Shown: positions 26,504 to 36,300 of the stretch, one piece after another
How the letters are laid out: every line of letters begins with the position of its first letter
Numbering within the stretch: the first letter of the stretch is position 1
Translations under genes and position numbers: made by a program
The notes under the pieces: model-generated
Seen by the model: the letters and a program-made list of their open reading frames with translations, nothing else
Told to the model about the DNA's origin: nothing
Database searches by the model: none
Assembly: GCA_963667715.1 (NCBI GenBank)
Contig: OY763926.1
Location: 4,402,001-4,466,000 of the forward strand
Reading direction: 5' to 3'
Origin: JAFGDI01 sp963667715
GTDB lineage: Bacteria > Planctomycetota > Phycisphaerae > Sedimentisphaerales > SM23-30
Length of the DNA: 64,000 nt

Positions 26504-26986
26504 CTACGTAAGCATGGTTCTTAGTGTGTTGATCGCTTTGTGATAGCGGTTGTGCAGAGTTGAAACGGGTAGTCCAGTTACATCTGCAATTTCCTCAAAG
26601 CCAAGCTGGCCCCATATCCGTAAGGTTACCACTTCTCGCAGCGGTTCATCAAGAGAGGCCAGCTTTTGCTGAAGAAGTTCAATATCTAAACTACTATCGG
26701 TATCAGTCTGGAACCAGTTCTGGCTCTGGGCCTTTATCTTCTCAGCGGCCTCGCTGCGTACTTTATTCTTTCTTAAACGAGTTATACATTCATTTCTCAG
26801 AGTACGATAGAGCCATGCCTTAACATTATCCGGTTTGGTTTTACAGCAAAGCAGTTTTACAAAACTCTCCTGAACCGCATCTTCGGCACTATCTGCGAGC
26901 ATCTGCCGGGCATACAGGCACAAACCGCCCGAATACTTGGCAAATAAACGAGTTATATCAGTTGCCTCAGCTGCGTTTTTATCCAT
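26504..26986 (-). CDS. ECF-type RNA polymerase sigma factor
   Basis: 160 residues from ATG 26986 (MDKNAAEATDITRLFAKY); the frame stays open to 27025 but the GGG 5 bases before 26986 and the family-like N-terminus favour this start. Sigma2 is recognised from LCLYARQMLADSAEDAVQESFVKLL and KAWLYRTLRNECITRLRK, sigma4 from LDEPLREVVTLRIWGQLGFEEIADVTGLPVSTLHNRYHKAINTLR, a helix-turn-helix for the -35 element. Such factors redirect polymerase to stress or envelope genes. The next three genes downstream (small membrane protein and two exported proteins) probably form its operon and target set. Confidence 0.92.
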   Translation of the reverse strand: MDKNAAEATDITRLFAKYSGGLCLYARQMLADSAEDAVQESFVKLLCCKTKPDNVKAWLYRTLRNECITRLRKNKVRSEAAEKIKAQSQNWFQTDTDSSLDIELLQQKLASLDEPLREVVTLRIWGQLGFEEIADVTGLPVSTLHNRYHKAINTLRTMLT

Positions 26987-27216
26987 AAAGCCCTTTTTCA
27001 AACAAAATCGTTCCAGAATAATCAAACATTCAATCTTGTACTATATATAAGACGCATGAGAGGCTGGAATTTCCAATGAAAAATGAACAATTATACAAAA
27101 AAATATTAAAAGGTTGAAAGGAGGTAAGGAAGAAAGGTTGTAAGGGAAGGTTTCTCGTTCCGATGTATATTGGGACTCGAAACTCTCTGTTTTTTACGCA
27201 GGCTTTGCCTGCCAAC

Positions 27217-27254
27217 AAAAAAAGCCGCCGATAGTTTTTGCTATCGACGGCTTT
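27217..27254 (-). terminator. Intrinsic terminator of rho
   Basis: On the minus strand AAAGCCGTCGATAG, loop CAAAAA, CTATCGGCGGCTTT and a T-run; 14-bp stem with one wobble. A rho gene ending in an intrinsic terminator is noteworthy only in that it does not depend on its own product. Confidence 0.9.
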
Positions 27255-27309
27255 GTATTTGAATTTGATATAGACCGGCAGGTCATAGATGCATTGTTAT
27301 GCGTCTCTA

Positions 27310-29013
27310 TTAGCCAAGGTTCATGGTCATAAGGAACTCGGCGTTGCTCTGGGTCTTCTTCAACCTGGTCTTGAGCAGTTCGACGCTCTCTACCGGGTTC
27401 ATATCGCTGAGGATCTTACGCAGACGGTAAGAGAGTTCCAGCTCTTTCGGATCCATAAGCAGTTCTTCCTTACGGGTACCGCTGCGGCTGATATCGATAG
27501 CAGGGTAACAACGACGCTCAACCAGACGACGGTCGAGGTGCAGTTCCATATTACCGGTACCTTTAAACTCTTCGAAAATAACTTCGTCCATCTTCGATCC
27601 GGTATCAACCAGAGCTGTTGCCAGGATAGTCAGTGAACCGCCCTCTTCGATATTACGAGCTGCACCGAAGAACTTCTTCGGCTTCTGCAGAGCGTTCGCA
27701 TCCACACCACCGGTGAGGATCTTACCTGAGTGCGGCATTTCGGTATTGTATGCACGAGCCAGACGAGTGATAGAGTCGAGAACTATAACCACGTCACGAC
27801 CGTATTCTACCATTCTTTTGGCCTTTTCGATAACCATCTCCGCTACCTGTACGTGACGGCTGGCTGGTTCATCGAAACAGCTGCTGACCACTTCTACTTC
27901 CGGTCCGCAAGCACGTTTCATTTCAGTTACTTCTTCAGGACGCTCATCGATCAGCAGAACGATAAGGTGAACTTCCTTATGATTGGTAGCGATCGAATTT
28001 GTGATCTTCTGCAGCAGAACTGTTTTACCAGTACGAGGAGGAGCCACGATCAGACCACGCTGACCTTTACCGATCGGAGTAACGATATCAACGATACGCA
28101 TATTGAGTTCATGCGGAGTTGTTTCTAGTACGAGACGCTCTTCCGGGTGGAGCGGGGTAAGATCTTCGAACACTGTCTTTTCAGTTAGCGACTCAGGATC
28201 TTCATAGTTAACCGCTTCAACACGCAGCAGTGCGAAATATTTTTCAGATTCCTTCGGAGGACGGATAGCACCGGCAACGATATTACCATTACGCAGACCG
28301 AAACGACGGATCTGAGACGGCGATACATAGATATCGTCCGGACATGGTACATAGTTATAATCCGGTGTACGCAGGAAGCCGTAGCCGTCCGGCAGGAGTT
28401 CCAGAACACCTTCACCATACATCAGGCCGTTCATACGAATACGGTTACGAACGATCATGAAGATAAGGTCTTGTTTCTTCAGGCCGGCATATTCATCTAG
28501 CCCTTCTTCCTTAGCGATCTCACGGAGCTCATCAACTTCCATCTTCTGAAGTTCTCGAATATGCAGATTACTCTTTTTCGCTTCTTCATAGCGTTCAAAA
28601 GTCTCTGTATCATATTCCATCAGTGACTTGAACTTATGGCCATCTTTCGAGCCATTTTTACTGCCACCATTGCCATTATTGCTTTTCTTACTCTGGCTCT
28701 GATTGCTTTTATTTTTACTATTTTTCTGCTGACCAGAAGCTTTAGACTTTGCAGCAGGCTTTTTATCCTGAGCAGGAGCGGCTTTAGTTTCTACATAATC
28801 ACCATCAAATTCAGCTTCGATAGACTTTTCGTCAGCGGCAGCTTTCTGTTTGAGAGTTACACGTTTAACAGTGGCTTTTTTCTGAGTAAGCTTAGTACTT
28901 TCAGCTTCAAGCTCATCGTCAAAATTATCAAAAAGCTCTTCAGCCTCAATTTGAGGTTCATCCTGAGATTCTTTACTGCTTGTTTTTTTAGTTGTCTTTT
29001 TGGCCCTTGCCAT
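27310..29013 (-). CDS. rho: Transcription termination factor Rho
   Basis: 567 residues, about 150 longer than E. coli Rho (419). The extra length is an N-terminal low-complexity extension (residues 1-150) of acidic and then Lys/Ser/Asn/Gln-rich sequence, resembling the insertion seen in Rho of high-GC Gram-positives and some planctomycetes. It is followed by the helical Rho N domain (LQKMEVDELREIAKEEGL), the cold-shock RNA-binding domain (GVLELLPDGYGFLRTPDYNY), and the hexameric ATPase with Walker A APPRTGKT (about residue 327), Walker B VVIVLDSITRLARAYN and the Q/R-loop GGVDANALQKPKKFFGAARN. AGGAG precedes ATG 29013. The extension may bind RNA or drive condensation; this is inference. Confidence 0.97.
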   Translation of the reverse strand: MARAKKTTKKTSSKESQDEPQIEAEELFDNFDDELEAESTKLTQKKATVKRVTLKQKAAADEKSIEAEFDGDYVETKAAPAQDKKPAAKSKASGQQKNSKNKSNQSQSKKSNNGNGGSKNGSKDGHKFKSLMEYDTETFERYEEAKKSNLHIRELQKMEVDELREIAKEEGLDEYAGLKKQDLIFMIVRNRIRMNGLMYGEGVLELLPDGYGFLRTPDYNYVPCPDDIYVSPSQIRRFGLRNGNIVAGAIRPPKESEKYFALLRVEAVNYEDPESLTEKTVFEDLTPLHPEERLVLETTPHELNMRIVDIVTPIGKGQRGLIVAPPRTGKTVLLQKITNSIATNHKEVHLIVLLIDERPEEVTEMKRACGPEVEVVSSCFDEPASRHVQVAEMVIEKAKRMVEYGRDVVIVLDSITRLARAYNTEMPHSGKILTGGVDANALQKPKKFFGAARNIEEGGSLTILATALVDTGSKMDEVIFEEFKGTGNMELHLDRRLVERRCYPAIDISRSGTRKEELLMDPKELELSYRLRKILSDMNPVESVELLKTRLKKTQSNAEFLMTMNLG

Positions 29014-29269
29014 TCTATCACAACTCCTGTACTTAAATATAGTTAGACATCAACTGCAAAAACTGCAGACATACACTTTGCCTGCTGTATAAAAACACCA
29101 TCTCATTTTTTTACTTATGGAATCTTTACAGTTTACGATATGTGTTGTAACTGCCGATAACCCGCCTGGGAGCTGATTATGGAATTTCCGGGTTGAGTGA
29201 CTATTTAGCCAGCAAAAAAACCGGCCGGGTAAGCCATAAACATACCTCAAAACAAAATCCGATAAAAGC

Positions 29270-29893
29270 TTATAATAATATTTCGGGGGAAATTATTTCA
29301 ATCTGCTTACGCAGACTGGATATATCAGAATTGTTTTCAACTATATAATCGGAGATTTGCCTCTTCTTGTCCAGCAAAATCTGCGATTTTTCGACACTTT
29401 TTATTAAATTTTCATCCCAATTTCTATTCGCTTGCAGTCTGTTACGCCTGACAAGATCGTCAACTTCAATGTATATAAGGACATCACACACATTCTCCCA
29501 ACCAACTTCCATGAGCAGCGGCACATCCATAATAATGCCCGTAATCTTCTTATCAGACTCCAGCCGCCCTATCTCCATCTCCATAAGGCTAAATATTTCA
29601 GGATGCACAATATCGGTAAGCTTTTTAACCGCTTCAGGGTCATTCGCAGAGAAAACCTTGGCAGACAGTAACTTACGACCAATAAAGCCTTCTGGGCCGA
29701 GGATATCATTGCCAAAAACGCTCACTACCTTCTGAATAACATCAGGTCGCAATAGTACATTATGATTAAGTTCATCGGCGTTTATTATGCCGCAGCCCAG
29801 CTCTGCAAAAATCTGAGCTACAGAGCTTTTGCCAGCTCCAGGGCCTCCGAGCAGTCCAATTTTGGGTTTTGTACCATTTGCCATAGCCCACAT
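29270..29893 (-). CDS. coaE: Dephospho-CoA kinase
   Basis: 207 residues, the family length. Catalyses the last step of coenzyme A synthesis, ATP-dependent phosphorylation of dephospho-CoA at the 3' position. Walker A is GLLGGPGAGKSS (about residues 13-24), the CoA-binding acidic loop is NADELNH, and the lid/base region contains DVPLLMEVGWENVCDVLIYIEVDD followed by RRNRLQANRNW. The exact start is open between ATG 29893 and ATG 29884; neither has a strong ribosome-binding site. It lies 256 bp upstream of rho on the same strand and may share its transcript. Confidence 0.94.
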   Translation of the reverse strand: MWAMANGTKPKIGLLGGPGAGKSSVAQIFAELGCGIINADELNHNVLLRPDVIQKVVSVFGNDILGPEGFIGRKLLSAKVFSANDPEAVKKLTDIVHPEIFSLMEMEIGRLESDKKITGIIMDVPLLMEVGWENVCDVLIYIEVDDLVRRNRLQANRNWDENLIKSVEKSQILLDKKRQISDYIVENNSDISSLRKQIEIISPEILL

Positions 29894-30222
29894 ATATTAC
29901 ACCGGGTGATAATACATGTAAATAAAATATGGGCGATCCCGCCAAAACAATATCTTGAAATGATGGCATCAGTCGTTAATAATAACTCAAACTGACCGAT
30001 GGTAAGTTTGATAGAATTTAGGAGTTAGTATTTAGCAATTAGTTAAATAGAACGGTTTCAGAAGACAGATACTATTTTCCATTCAATGTCCATCAGTACT
30101 AAACTCTTTGTTAATAGCCAATTACGGCATACAACTGAGAACCTCGGTCGGTTTGAGTAATAAGTAGTATAAATACTTACGTTTTATTTGTCAGCCATAG
30201 CACACATAACCGAAAGATCAAC

Positions 30223-31134
30223 ATGTTACAACATACAATATATTACATAACTGCAATTGCCACAATTACAGCAATTGGTATATTACTGCTAATAAAGCAA
30301 TTAAACACAATTGAACGCAGACGCAAACGAAGGTTGGACAAAGTAGAAAACGAAGACCTACTTGCCTATCATATCAACGAAAACATAGATACAGACAAGC
30401 TCAAGAAAAAGAGTATCAACAATCTTCACAAGCGATTCTCAATTTCACGCCGAACGATTTTTTTCGTCTTTCTGTTTGTAGCAATGCTTTTATCGACCAT
30501 ACCATTATTGGGAAAATACTCGCCCAGTATGGTCTCTGTGCTGGTAGCAGCTGTTTCAGTTGTAATTGGTATCGCTGCCAAGCCGCTTATCGAAAACATG
30601 ATCTGTGGTCTGGTCTTATGCTACGGCAGACTTGCTCGCATAGGTGATGTTATACTGGTAGACAATGAATACGGCACAATCGAGGATGTAACGCTAACCC
30701 ATTGTATCGTCAGAAGATGGGACTGGCTTCGTTATGTTATCCCCAATACGATCATGATGACAAAAGAATTTGTCAATTATTCGCTCATAGATAATAACAG
30801 GTGGGTTAACGTAGAATTTTGGGTTGATAACGAATCAGATATGGATCTGATTGAAGAAATCGCAGTAGAAGTCCCCAAGAAGAGTGAATATTACTCAGAT
30901 AACGAGTCGCCAAGAATGTGGGTCGTTGAACTTACACCAGAATCAGCAAAATGTATGGTCGTGGCCTGGGCAACCTCCGCCCCTGACGGCTGGATGCTTA
31001 GCATTGACATCAGAAAAGAACTTATAAAACAGTTCCAGGCCAACAATATCAAAACTCATACAAAAATATATTCACATAATACTAACCCAAAACAATGGCC
31101 CCAAAACTCAAGCAAACCTGAGCCAATGCCATAA
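30223..31134 (+). CDS. MscS-family mechanosensitive ion channel
   Basis: 303 residues. Helices near 5-23, 75-94 and a pore-lining segment 100-125 rich in Gly/Ala/Val (VSVLVAAVSVVIGIAAKPLIENMICGL), then the MscS beta domain (RIGDVILVDNEYGTIEDVTLTHCIVRRWDWLRYVIPN), the strongest family signature. Such channels open under membrane tension after osmotic downshock and release small solutes. The C-terminal cytoplasmic part is shorter than in E. coli MscS and ends in a Pro/Asn-rich tail. Consistent with an organism that stores osmolytes (see abl genes). Single gene, no operon partner. Confidence 0.88.
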   Translation: MLQHTIYYITAIATITAIGILLLIKQLNTIERRRKRRLDKVENEDLLAYHINENIDTDKLKKKSINNLHKRFSISRRTIFFVFLFVAMLLSTIPLLGKYSPSMVSVLVAAVSVVIGIAAKPLIENMICGLVLCYGRLARIGDVILVDNEYGTIEDVTLTHCIVRRWDWLRYVIPNTIMMTKEFVNYSLIDNNRWVNVEFWVDNESDMDLIEEIAVEVPKKSEYYSDNESPRMWVVELTPESAKCMVVAWATSAPDGWMLSIDIRKELIKQFQANNIKTHTKIYSHNTNPKQWPQNSSKPEPMP

Positions 31135-31307
31135 GGCAATTTACCCGCTTTGCCTAAAGCGACTATTTATACTTTAATGTTTTTAACCGCTATCATTTCT
31201 ATACGAAATTTGAATTTACTGGATAATTCACCACAAAACACTTAAAATGAAACACTTATACACGCAAGCAGTCACGATCAAACATTCTGACTAACAGGAG
31301 AATCCAG

Positions 31308-32702
31308 ATGCAAGATCATCACAGTCAAACAAAACAGCTGCTCGAAAAGATCGAAGAGCTCATTGAGTCATCGGACCTTGAGCAGCTGAAAGAACTGCTT
31401 ATGATATCACGTTCCTCTGACGTTGCCGAAGTAGTTGAGGTACTTGACGAGATTGCACGCCAGGTGCTCTTTGACCTGCTCGACCCCAAAGAAGCTGGTG
31501 AAGTACTCGAAAAGATCGACGAGGCAACCAGAAGTGAAGTAGTAGAAGATATGTCGAGCGAAGCTTTGGGGACGATCGTTTCCTCACTGCCGCCTGACGA
31601 AGCTGCTGATGTTATAGCAGAGTTAAGCGACGCACAAACCGAACATATCCTTGGCTGTATTTCTAATGAAGAATCCGAACAGCTGGAAAAACTACTGAGC
31701 TACGAAGAAGACACCGCCGGTGGTATTATGACCCCGGAGGTGGTAAAGGTTCAGATCGACCAGACTATTCGCGATGCTATAAGAGCCTATCGTGAAGCCG
31801 ACCATAATGAACACTTTTTCTATGTCTATGTAGTTGACTATAATAACAAATTTGTCGGTGCAGTAGATATTCACACTCTGCTCAAATATCCACGCAGTAC
31901 AAATATCCATGAGATCATGGACGACGAGATGCCTGTGATCCACCAGAGCGACGATCAGGAAGTGATCGCCAACACCTTCCGCAAAAACGACCTTATCTCA
32001 GCACCGGTAATTGATGATAATCATATACTGCTGGGTAGGATCACGGTAGACGATATTGTTGACGTTATGGAAGAAGAGGCCGAGGAAGATGTCCTGAAAA
32101 TGGCGGGTACTCACCCAGATGAACTTGACACACGCAGCACATTCCGTGCGGCAATGGTACGCCTGCCCTGGCTGCTGATATGCATGACCTGCGGTATGGT
32201 ATTCTCTATAATAGTCCAGCAGTTTTTCCAGGAGCAGTTCAAGAATCCGGTGCTATGGGCAAACCTGCTTATGTTCCTGCCGGCAGTTGCGGCTATCGGC
32301 GGTAATAGCGGAATGCAGACCTCAACAGTTGTAGTACGCGGTCTGGCGACTGGTGATCTGGCGGCCCTTGATATGCTACAGGTTTATATGCGTGAATGTC
32401 GAATTGCTATTATAGTGGCAATATTCTGTGCAATTATATCGGGACTGGTAGCCCATATCGGAATGAATCTGTTCAGCAATATAACGGCAACCGATATTAA
32501 TACAATCGGCTTCTCCGTTGGACTGGCAATGCTGGCAGCGATCATGGTATCAACATCACTGGGACTATTGCTGCCGTTTTTGTTTAGAAGGATAGGTATC
32601 GACCCGGCGATAAGCTCCGGACCATTGATCACTACTTCAAACGATATTATCAGCAGCGTGGTATTCTTCTCCATCTGCCTGACACTTATGCATATTTTGT
32701 AA
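31308..32702 (+). CDS. mgtE: Magnesium transporter MgtE
   Basis: 464 residues, usual for MgtE, a dimeric Mg2+ channel gated by intracellular Mg2+. Domains in order: acidic helical N domain about 20-130 (LPPDEAADVIAELSD), tandem CBS domains about 135-260 (YEEDTAGGIMTPEVVKV then IMDDEMPVIHQSDDQEVIANTF), the connecting plug helix, and five membrane helices from about 283 with the selectivity-filter region FLPAVAAIGGNSGMQTSTVVVRGLATGD. The start has AGGAG 8 bases ahead. Free-standing gene; no M-box riboswitch was seen in the 170-bp leader. Confidence 0.96.
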   Translation: MQDHHSQTKQLLEKIEELIESSDLEQLKELLMISRSSDVAEVVEVLDEIARQVLFDLLDPKEAGEVLEKIDEATRSEVVEDMSSEALGTIVSSLPPDEAADVIAELSDAQTEHILGCISNEESEQLEKLLSYEEDTAGGIMTPEVVKVQIDQTIRDAIRAYREADHNEHFFYVYVVDYNNKFVGAVDIHTLLKYPRSTNIHEIMDDEMPVIHQSDDQEVIANTFRKNDLISAPVIDDNHILLGRITVDDIVDVMEEEAEEDVLKMAGTHPDELDTRSTFRAAMVRLPWLLICMTCGMVFSIIVQQFFQEQFKNPVLWANLLMFLPAVAAIGGNSGMQTSTVVVRGLATGDLAALDMLQVYMRECRIAIIVAIFCAIISGLVAHIGMNLFSNITATDINTIGFSVGLAMLAAIMVSTSLGLLLPFLFRRIGIDPAISSGPLITTSNDIISSVVFFSICLTLMHIL

Positions 32703-32973
32703 CGAATTAGAAACCATAAAACGATCGGGCCGCACCAAAAGTTTTATTTAAGAAGAAAAGTAAGAGTTTAACGCAAAGCTAAGGCGCAAAGACTTGGTTG
32801 GCGATTCAGTATGTTAGGGAGTTTGTGATATGGTCGGAAAACTCTTGCGTGGGGATTTGATTGGCGATTGTGATTTGGGTTTAGGTAATGGTATTACAAA
32901 GAGTTTTGCAGGGATTAGAATAAAGAATTAATGCCACCTACTGGAACGAGAAAACATATAAAAAACCATAAAA
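32703..32973. other. Intergenic, no gene seen
   Basis: AT-rich sequence between mgtE and the tRNA gene. A short segment near 32769 (AACGCAAAGCTAAGGCGCAA) weakly resembles the repeat at 20615-20669. Nothing else of note. Confidence 0.4.
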
Positions 32974-33046
32974 AGCCAACTGCGGGGATCGAACCCGCGG
33001 CCGCGGCTTTACGAAAGCCGTGCTCTACCAGCTGAGCTAAGTTGGC
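32974..33046 (-). tRNA. tRNA-Thr (anticodon CGT)
   Basis: Folds as a complete cloverleaf on the minus strand: acceptor GCCAACT/AGTTGGC, D stem GCTC/GAGC with loop AGCTGGTA, anticodon stem CGGCT/AGCCG with loop TTCGTAA giving anticodon CGT (codon ACG), variable loop CGGCC, T stem GCGGG/CCCGC with loop TTCGATC, discriminator T. The 3' CCA is not encoded. No other tRNA is adjacent. Confidence 0.97.
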
Positions 33047-33352
33047 ACCGGCAAAAAGCCTGATACTTAGAAGACATGCTAGCAAAAAAATGGCAAAAGT
33101 CTACCATTTTTCCTTTTACTTAACCATTTCTTTTTCGTAGTATAAAAGATAAGTTTCGCATTTTAACTGTCATAGGCTATGCAAAAGTTTCGAGTGGTAT
33201 AACTTTTTATCCGACTCCCCTAGTACCGACAGTTCACAGGTCTTTTCCATTGGAGGGAAATTTTTACAGAGCGGCATTATGCGGCCATAAATGCTTTGGT
33301 TACACCTTAGCAAATGAGTGATAATTGTAATAATTTGGATCGGAAGCTGATA
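33047..33352. other. tRNA upstream region and leader of the CotH/LTD gene
   Basis: About 300 bp with promoters expected for the divergent tRNA gene and surface-protein gene. No open frame or clear hairpin. Confidence 0.4.
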
Positions 33353-36300
33353 GTGATAAAAAAGCATCTAAAAGTTTTACTGGCAACCCTGACGCTGTGC
33401 GGGCTGAGTCTGCCGACGCAAGCCAGCCAAGGCGATATATCAGGAGATGATATAATCAATGTCACCGACCTTTCCCTGCTAAGTAGTCAATGGCTAAACG
33501 ATGGCGATGTAACGGCAGATATCAATAGCGACAACCTGGTTAATCTTTTAGACCTTGGCATTATCGCCGGCAACTGGCAACAGAAAGCACCAGGAGTAAT
33601 CATAAACGAGTTTCTTGCTTCTAACAGTTCGATAATCGCTGATGGAAACGGCGGCTATTCAGACTATATCGAGATATGCAATACCAGTGATGATGACATA
33701 AACCTGAGCAACTGGAGCCTGACAGATAATGCAAATGAAATGAGAAAATGGCTTTTCCCTGATATTACTATTGCCCCGCAAAGCTACCTACTACTGTTCG
33801 CTTCGGGTAAGGATAGTAACTGGCCTTACATTGACACAAGCGGTTACTACCATACCAACTTTAAGCTGGCCGCTGACGGCGAATATCTGGCACTGGTAAA
33901 ACCGGACGGAAATATTACCAGCGAGTTCGCTGACTATATGATAGATAACAGTGAGTCTGGCTATCCACCGCAAACTAACAACATGTCGTACGGTCGAATT
34001 AGCGACAGTGATATATTACCATATGTTTACGGCTACTGCAACACTCCAACACCAGAGACAGCAAACAGCCAGCAAGCAGTTATGTACTGCAATACACCAG
34101 CATTCAGCAAAGCTCACAGCTTCTGTGACAGTTCCTTTTCACTTGTACTATCATGTGATAAAGGTGAGATAATTCGCTATACAACTGACGGAAGTACACC
34201 GGGAAAAAGCTGCGGTCAAATATACAGCGGCCCGATTGCCGTAAACCACACAATATGTATAAGAGCCATAGCATACAGAAATCTGGAAAATTGGATACCG
34301 TCAAAAGTAATTACTAATACATATATTTTTACACGTGACACCATTGTCCAGAACAGCAGCCCTGACGGCTGGCCAACCTCTCCGGTAAATGGTCAGGTAT
34401 ATGACTATGAGATGGACAGCCGTATAACAACCAGCGAAACTTATAGCGAACTTATGGACGATGCACTGCTGGCGATACCAAGTATATCAATAGTAACAGA
34501 TCAGGATAACCTGACTGATGCCGCTATTGGCATCTACTCAAACGCAAGCGAAGATGGTTATGAATGGGAGAGAAAAGCCTCGGTAGAGCTGATAAACCCA
34601 ACTGGTACAGAAGGCTTCCAGATCAATGCCGGCTTGAGAATACGCGGAGGCTCAACACGCAGTCCGTCAAACCCGAAACATTCGTTCAGACTTTTTTTCA
34701 GAGGTGAATATGGCGAGAGTAGATTAGAGTTTCCCCTCTTTGGCGATGAGGGAGCAAACAGCTTTGACAAGATAGACCTGAGAACCGGACAAAACTTCTC
34801 ATGGAACCATACCGGGGGCAGGCAGGCTACGTGGATGTATGACAGCTTCTCCAGAGAGTCTCACAAAGCTATGGGACAGCCATACTCTCGCGGTCGCTGG
34901 TATCACCTGTACCTTAACGGCATATACTGGGGAATATATCAGACAGACGAAAGACCCGGCGGCGACTATGGGCAGTCGTATTTTGGCGGCAATGAAGATG
35001 ACTATGATACGATAAAATCAGATAACGAAGATGGACACATATACGCTACTGACGGCAGTATCGAGAGCTATTATGAACTATGGAACCAGATAAACACTGG
35101 AGTAAGCTGCAGCGAAGGATATTATAAAGTTCAGGGTATGAATATTGACGGGAATCGCAACCCGACATATACCCGCTATATCGACGTTGATAACATCATT
35201 GATTATATGCTCCTGGTATTTTACACGGGTAATGTGGATATGCCGTTGGGGCCGCCGGAGTTGTATACAATGCCTCGCAATCTCTACGGCGTGTTTAACC
35301 GGACAAATCCTGATGGGTATAAGTTCATTGCTCATGACTGCGAAGAGAGTCTATTGACCAGCGGACTAAGTGTAAACAGGGTAAACCATAGACTCAGCTC
35401 ACAATTATACCTGCAAAAATACTGTAATCCATTCTGGATACATAAAAGGTTATTTACCAATCCGGAATACCGATTGAAATTTGCAGACCATATCCATAAG
35501 CACATGTTCAATGATGGAGCATTAACAATAACAGCATCATCTACACGCTGGGAGAGGCTGGCAGGTGAAATTGAATTGGCTATAATTGCCGAATCTGCAC
35601 GCTGGGGTGACACAAAAACCACACCGGCAATGACCAAATCAGATTGGGCAAATGCGGTAAGCAATGTCAGGGAAAATTATTTTCAGGCGGCCGGTAAAAC
35701 CAGAAACGACTATGTACTGGAACAATTGATAGGAGCAGGCTTATACCCATCTATATCGGCACCGGAATACAGCCAATATGGCGGGCGCATTGAAGATGGT
35801 AATACCATTACACTATCTGCACCTGCCGGGGTGATCTACTATACAATTGACGGAAGCGACCCACGGGAGAGGATATCTTCAGCTGTCAGCGGCTCGGCAA
35901 CTACATATTCAGAGCCGATCGCTCTGAATAAGAGTACCGTCATAAAAGCCAGAGCTCTCAGCGGCACGAGCTGGAGCGCCCTTACTGAGGCAGTATTTGA
36001 AGTTGGCAATTTGGCCGAGAAGCTGAAAATATCTGAGATCATGTACCATAGCATAAGCGAGCCAGAAGGTGAACATGATTACATTGAAATATGTAATATA
36101 TCTAATGATACTATCAACCTGAATATGGTAAGCTTTACTAATGGTATAGAATACACCTTTGGCAGCTTTGAACTCGCTGGCGGAGAAAAAGTGGTTGTGG
36201 TAGAAAATGAGACAGACTTTTGTGCACTTTACGGCAACGAGATCAATATCGCAGGTGAATATTCCGGCAACCTGAGCAATTCGGGCGAGAGAATAACACT

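Noticed and set aside
28636..29046. 136-codon plus-strand frame opposite the start of rho
   Set aside because: The Phe/Ile/Leu-rich product is the mirror of the Lys/Glu-rich Rho extension.
32769..32792. Second copy of the CGCAGAG inverted repeat near mgtE
   Set aside because: Only scattered identity and no inverted arm; resemblance is likely compositional.
32974..33046. tRNA-Thr gene as a phage integration site
   Set aside because: No integrase or direct repeat of the tRNA 3' end is present on either side.
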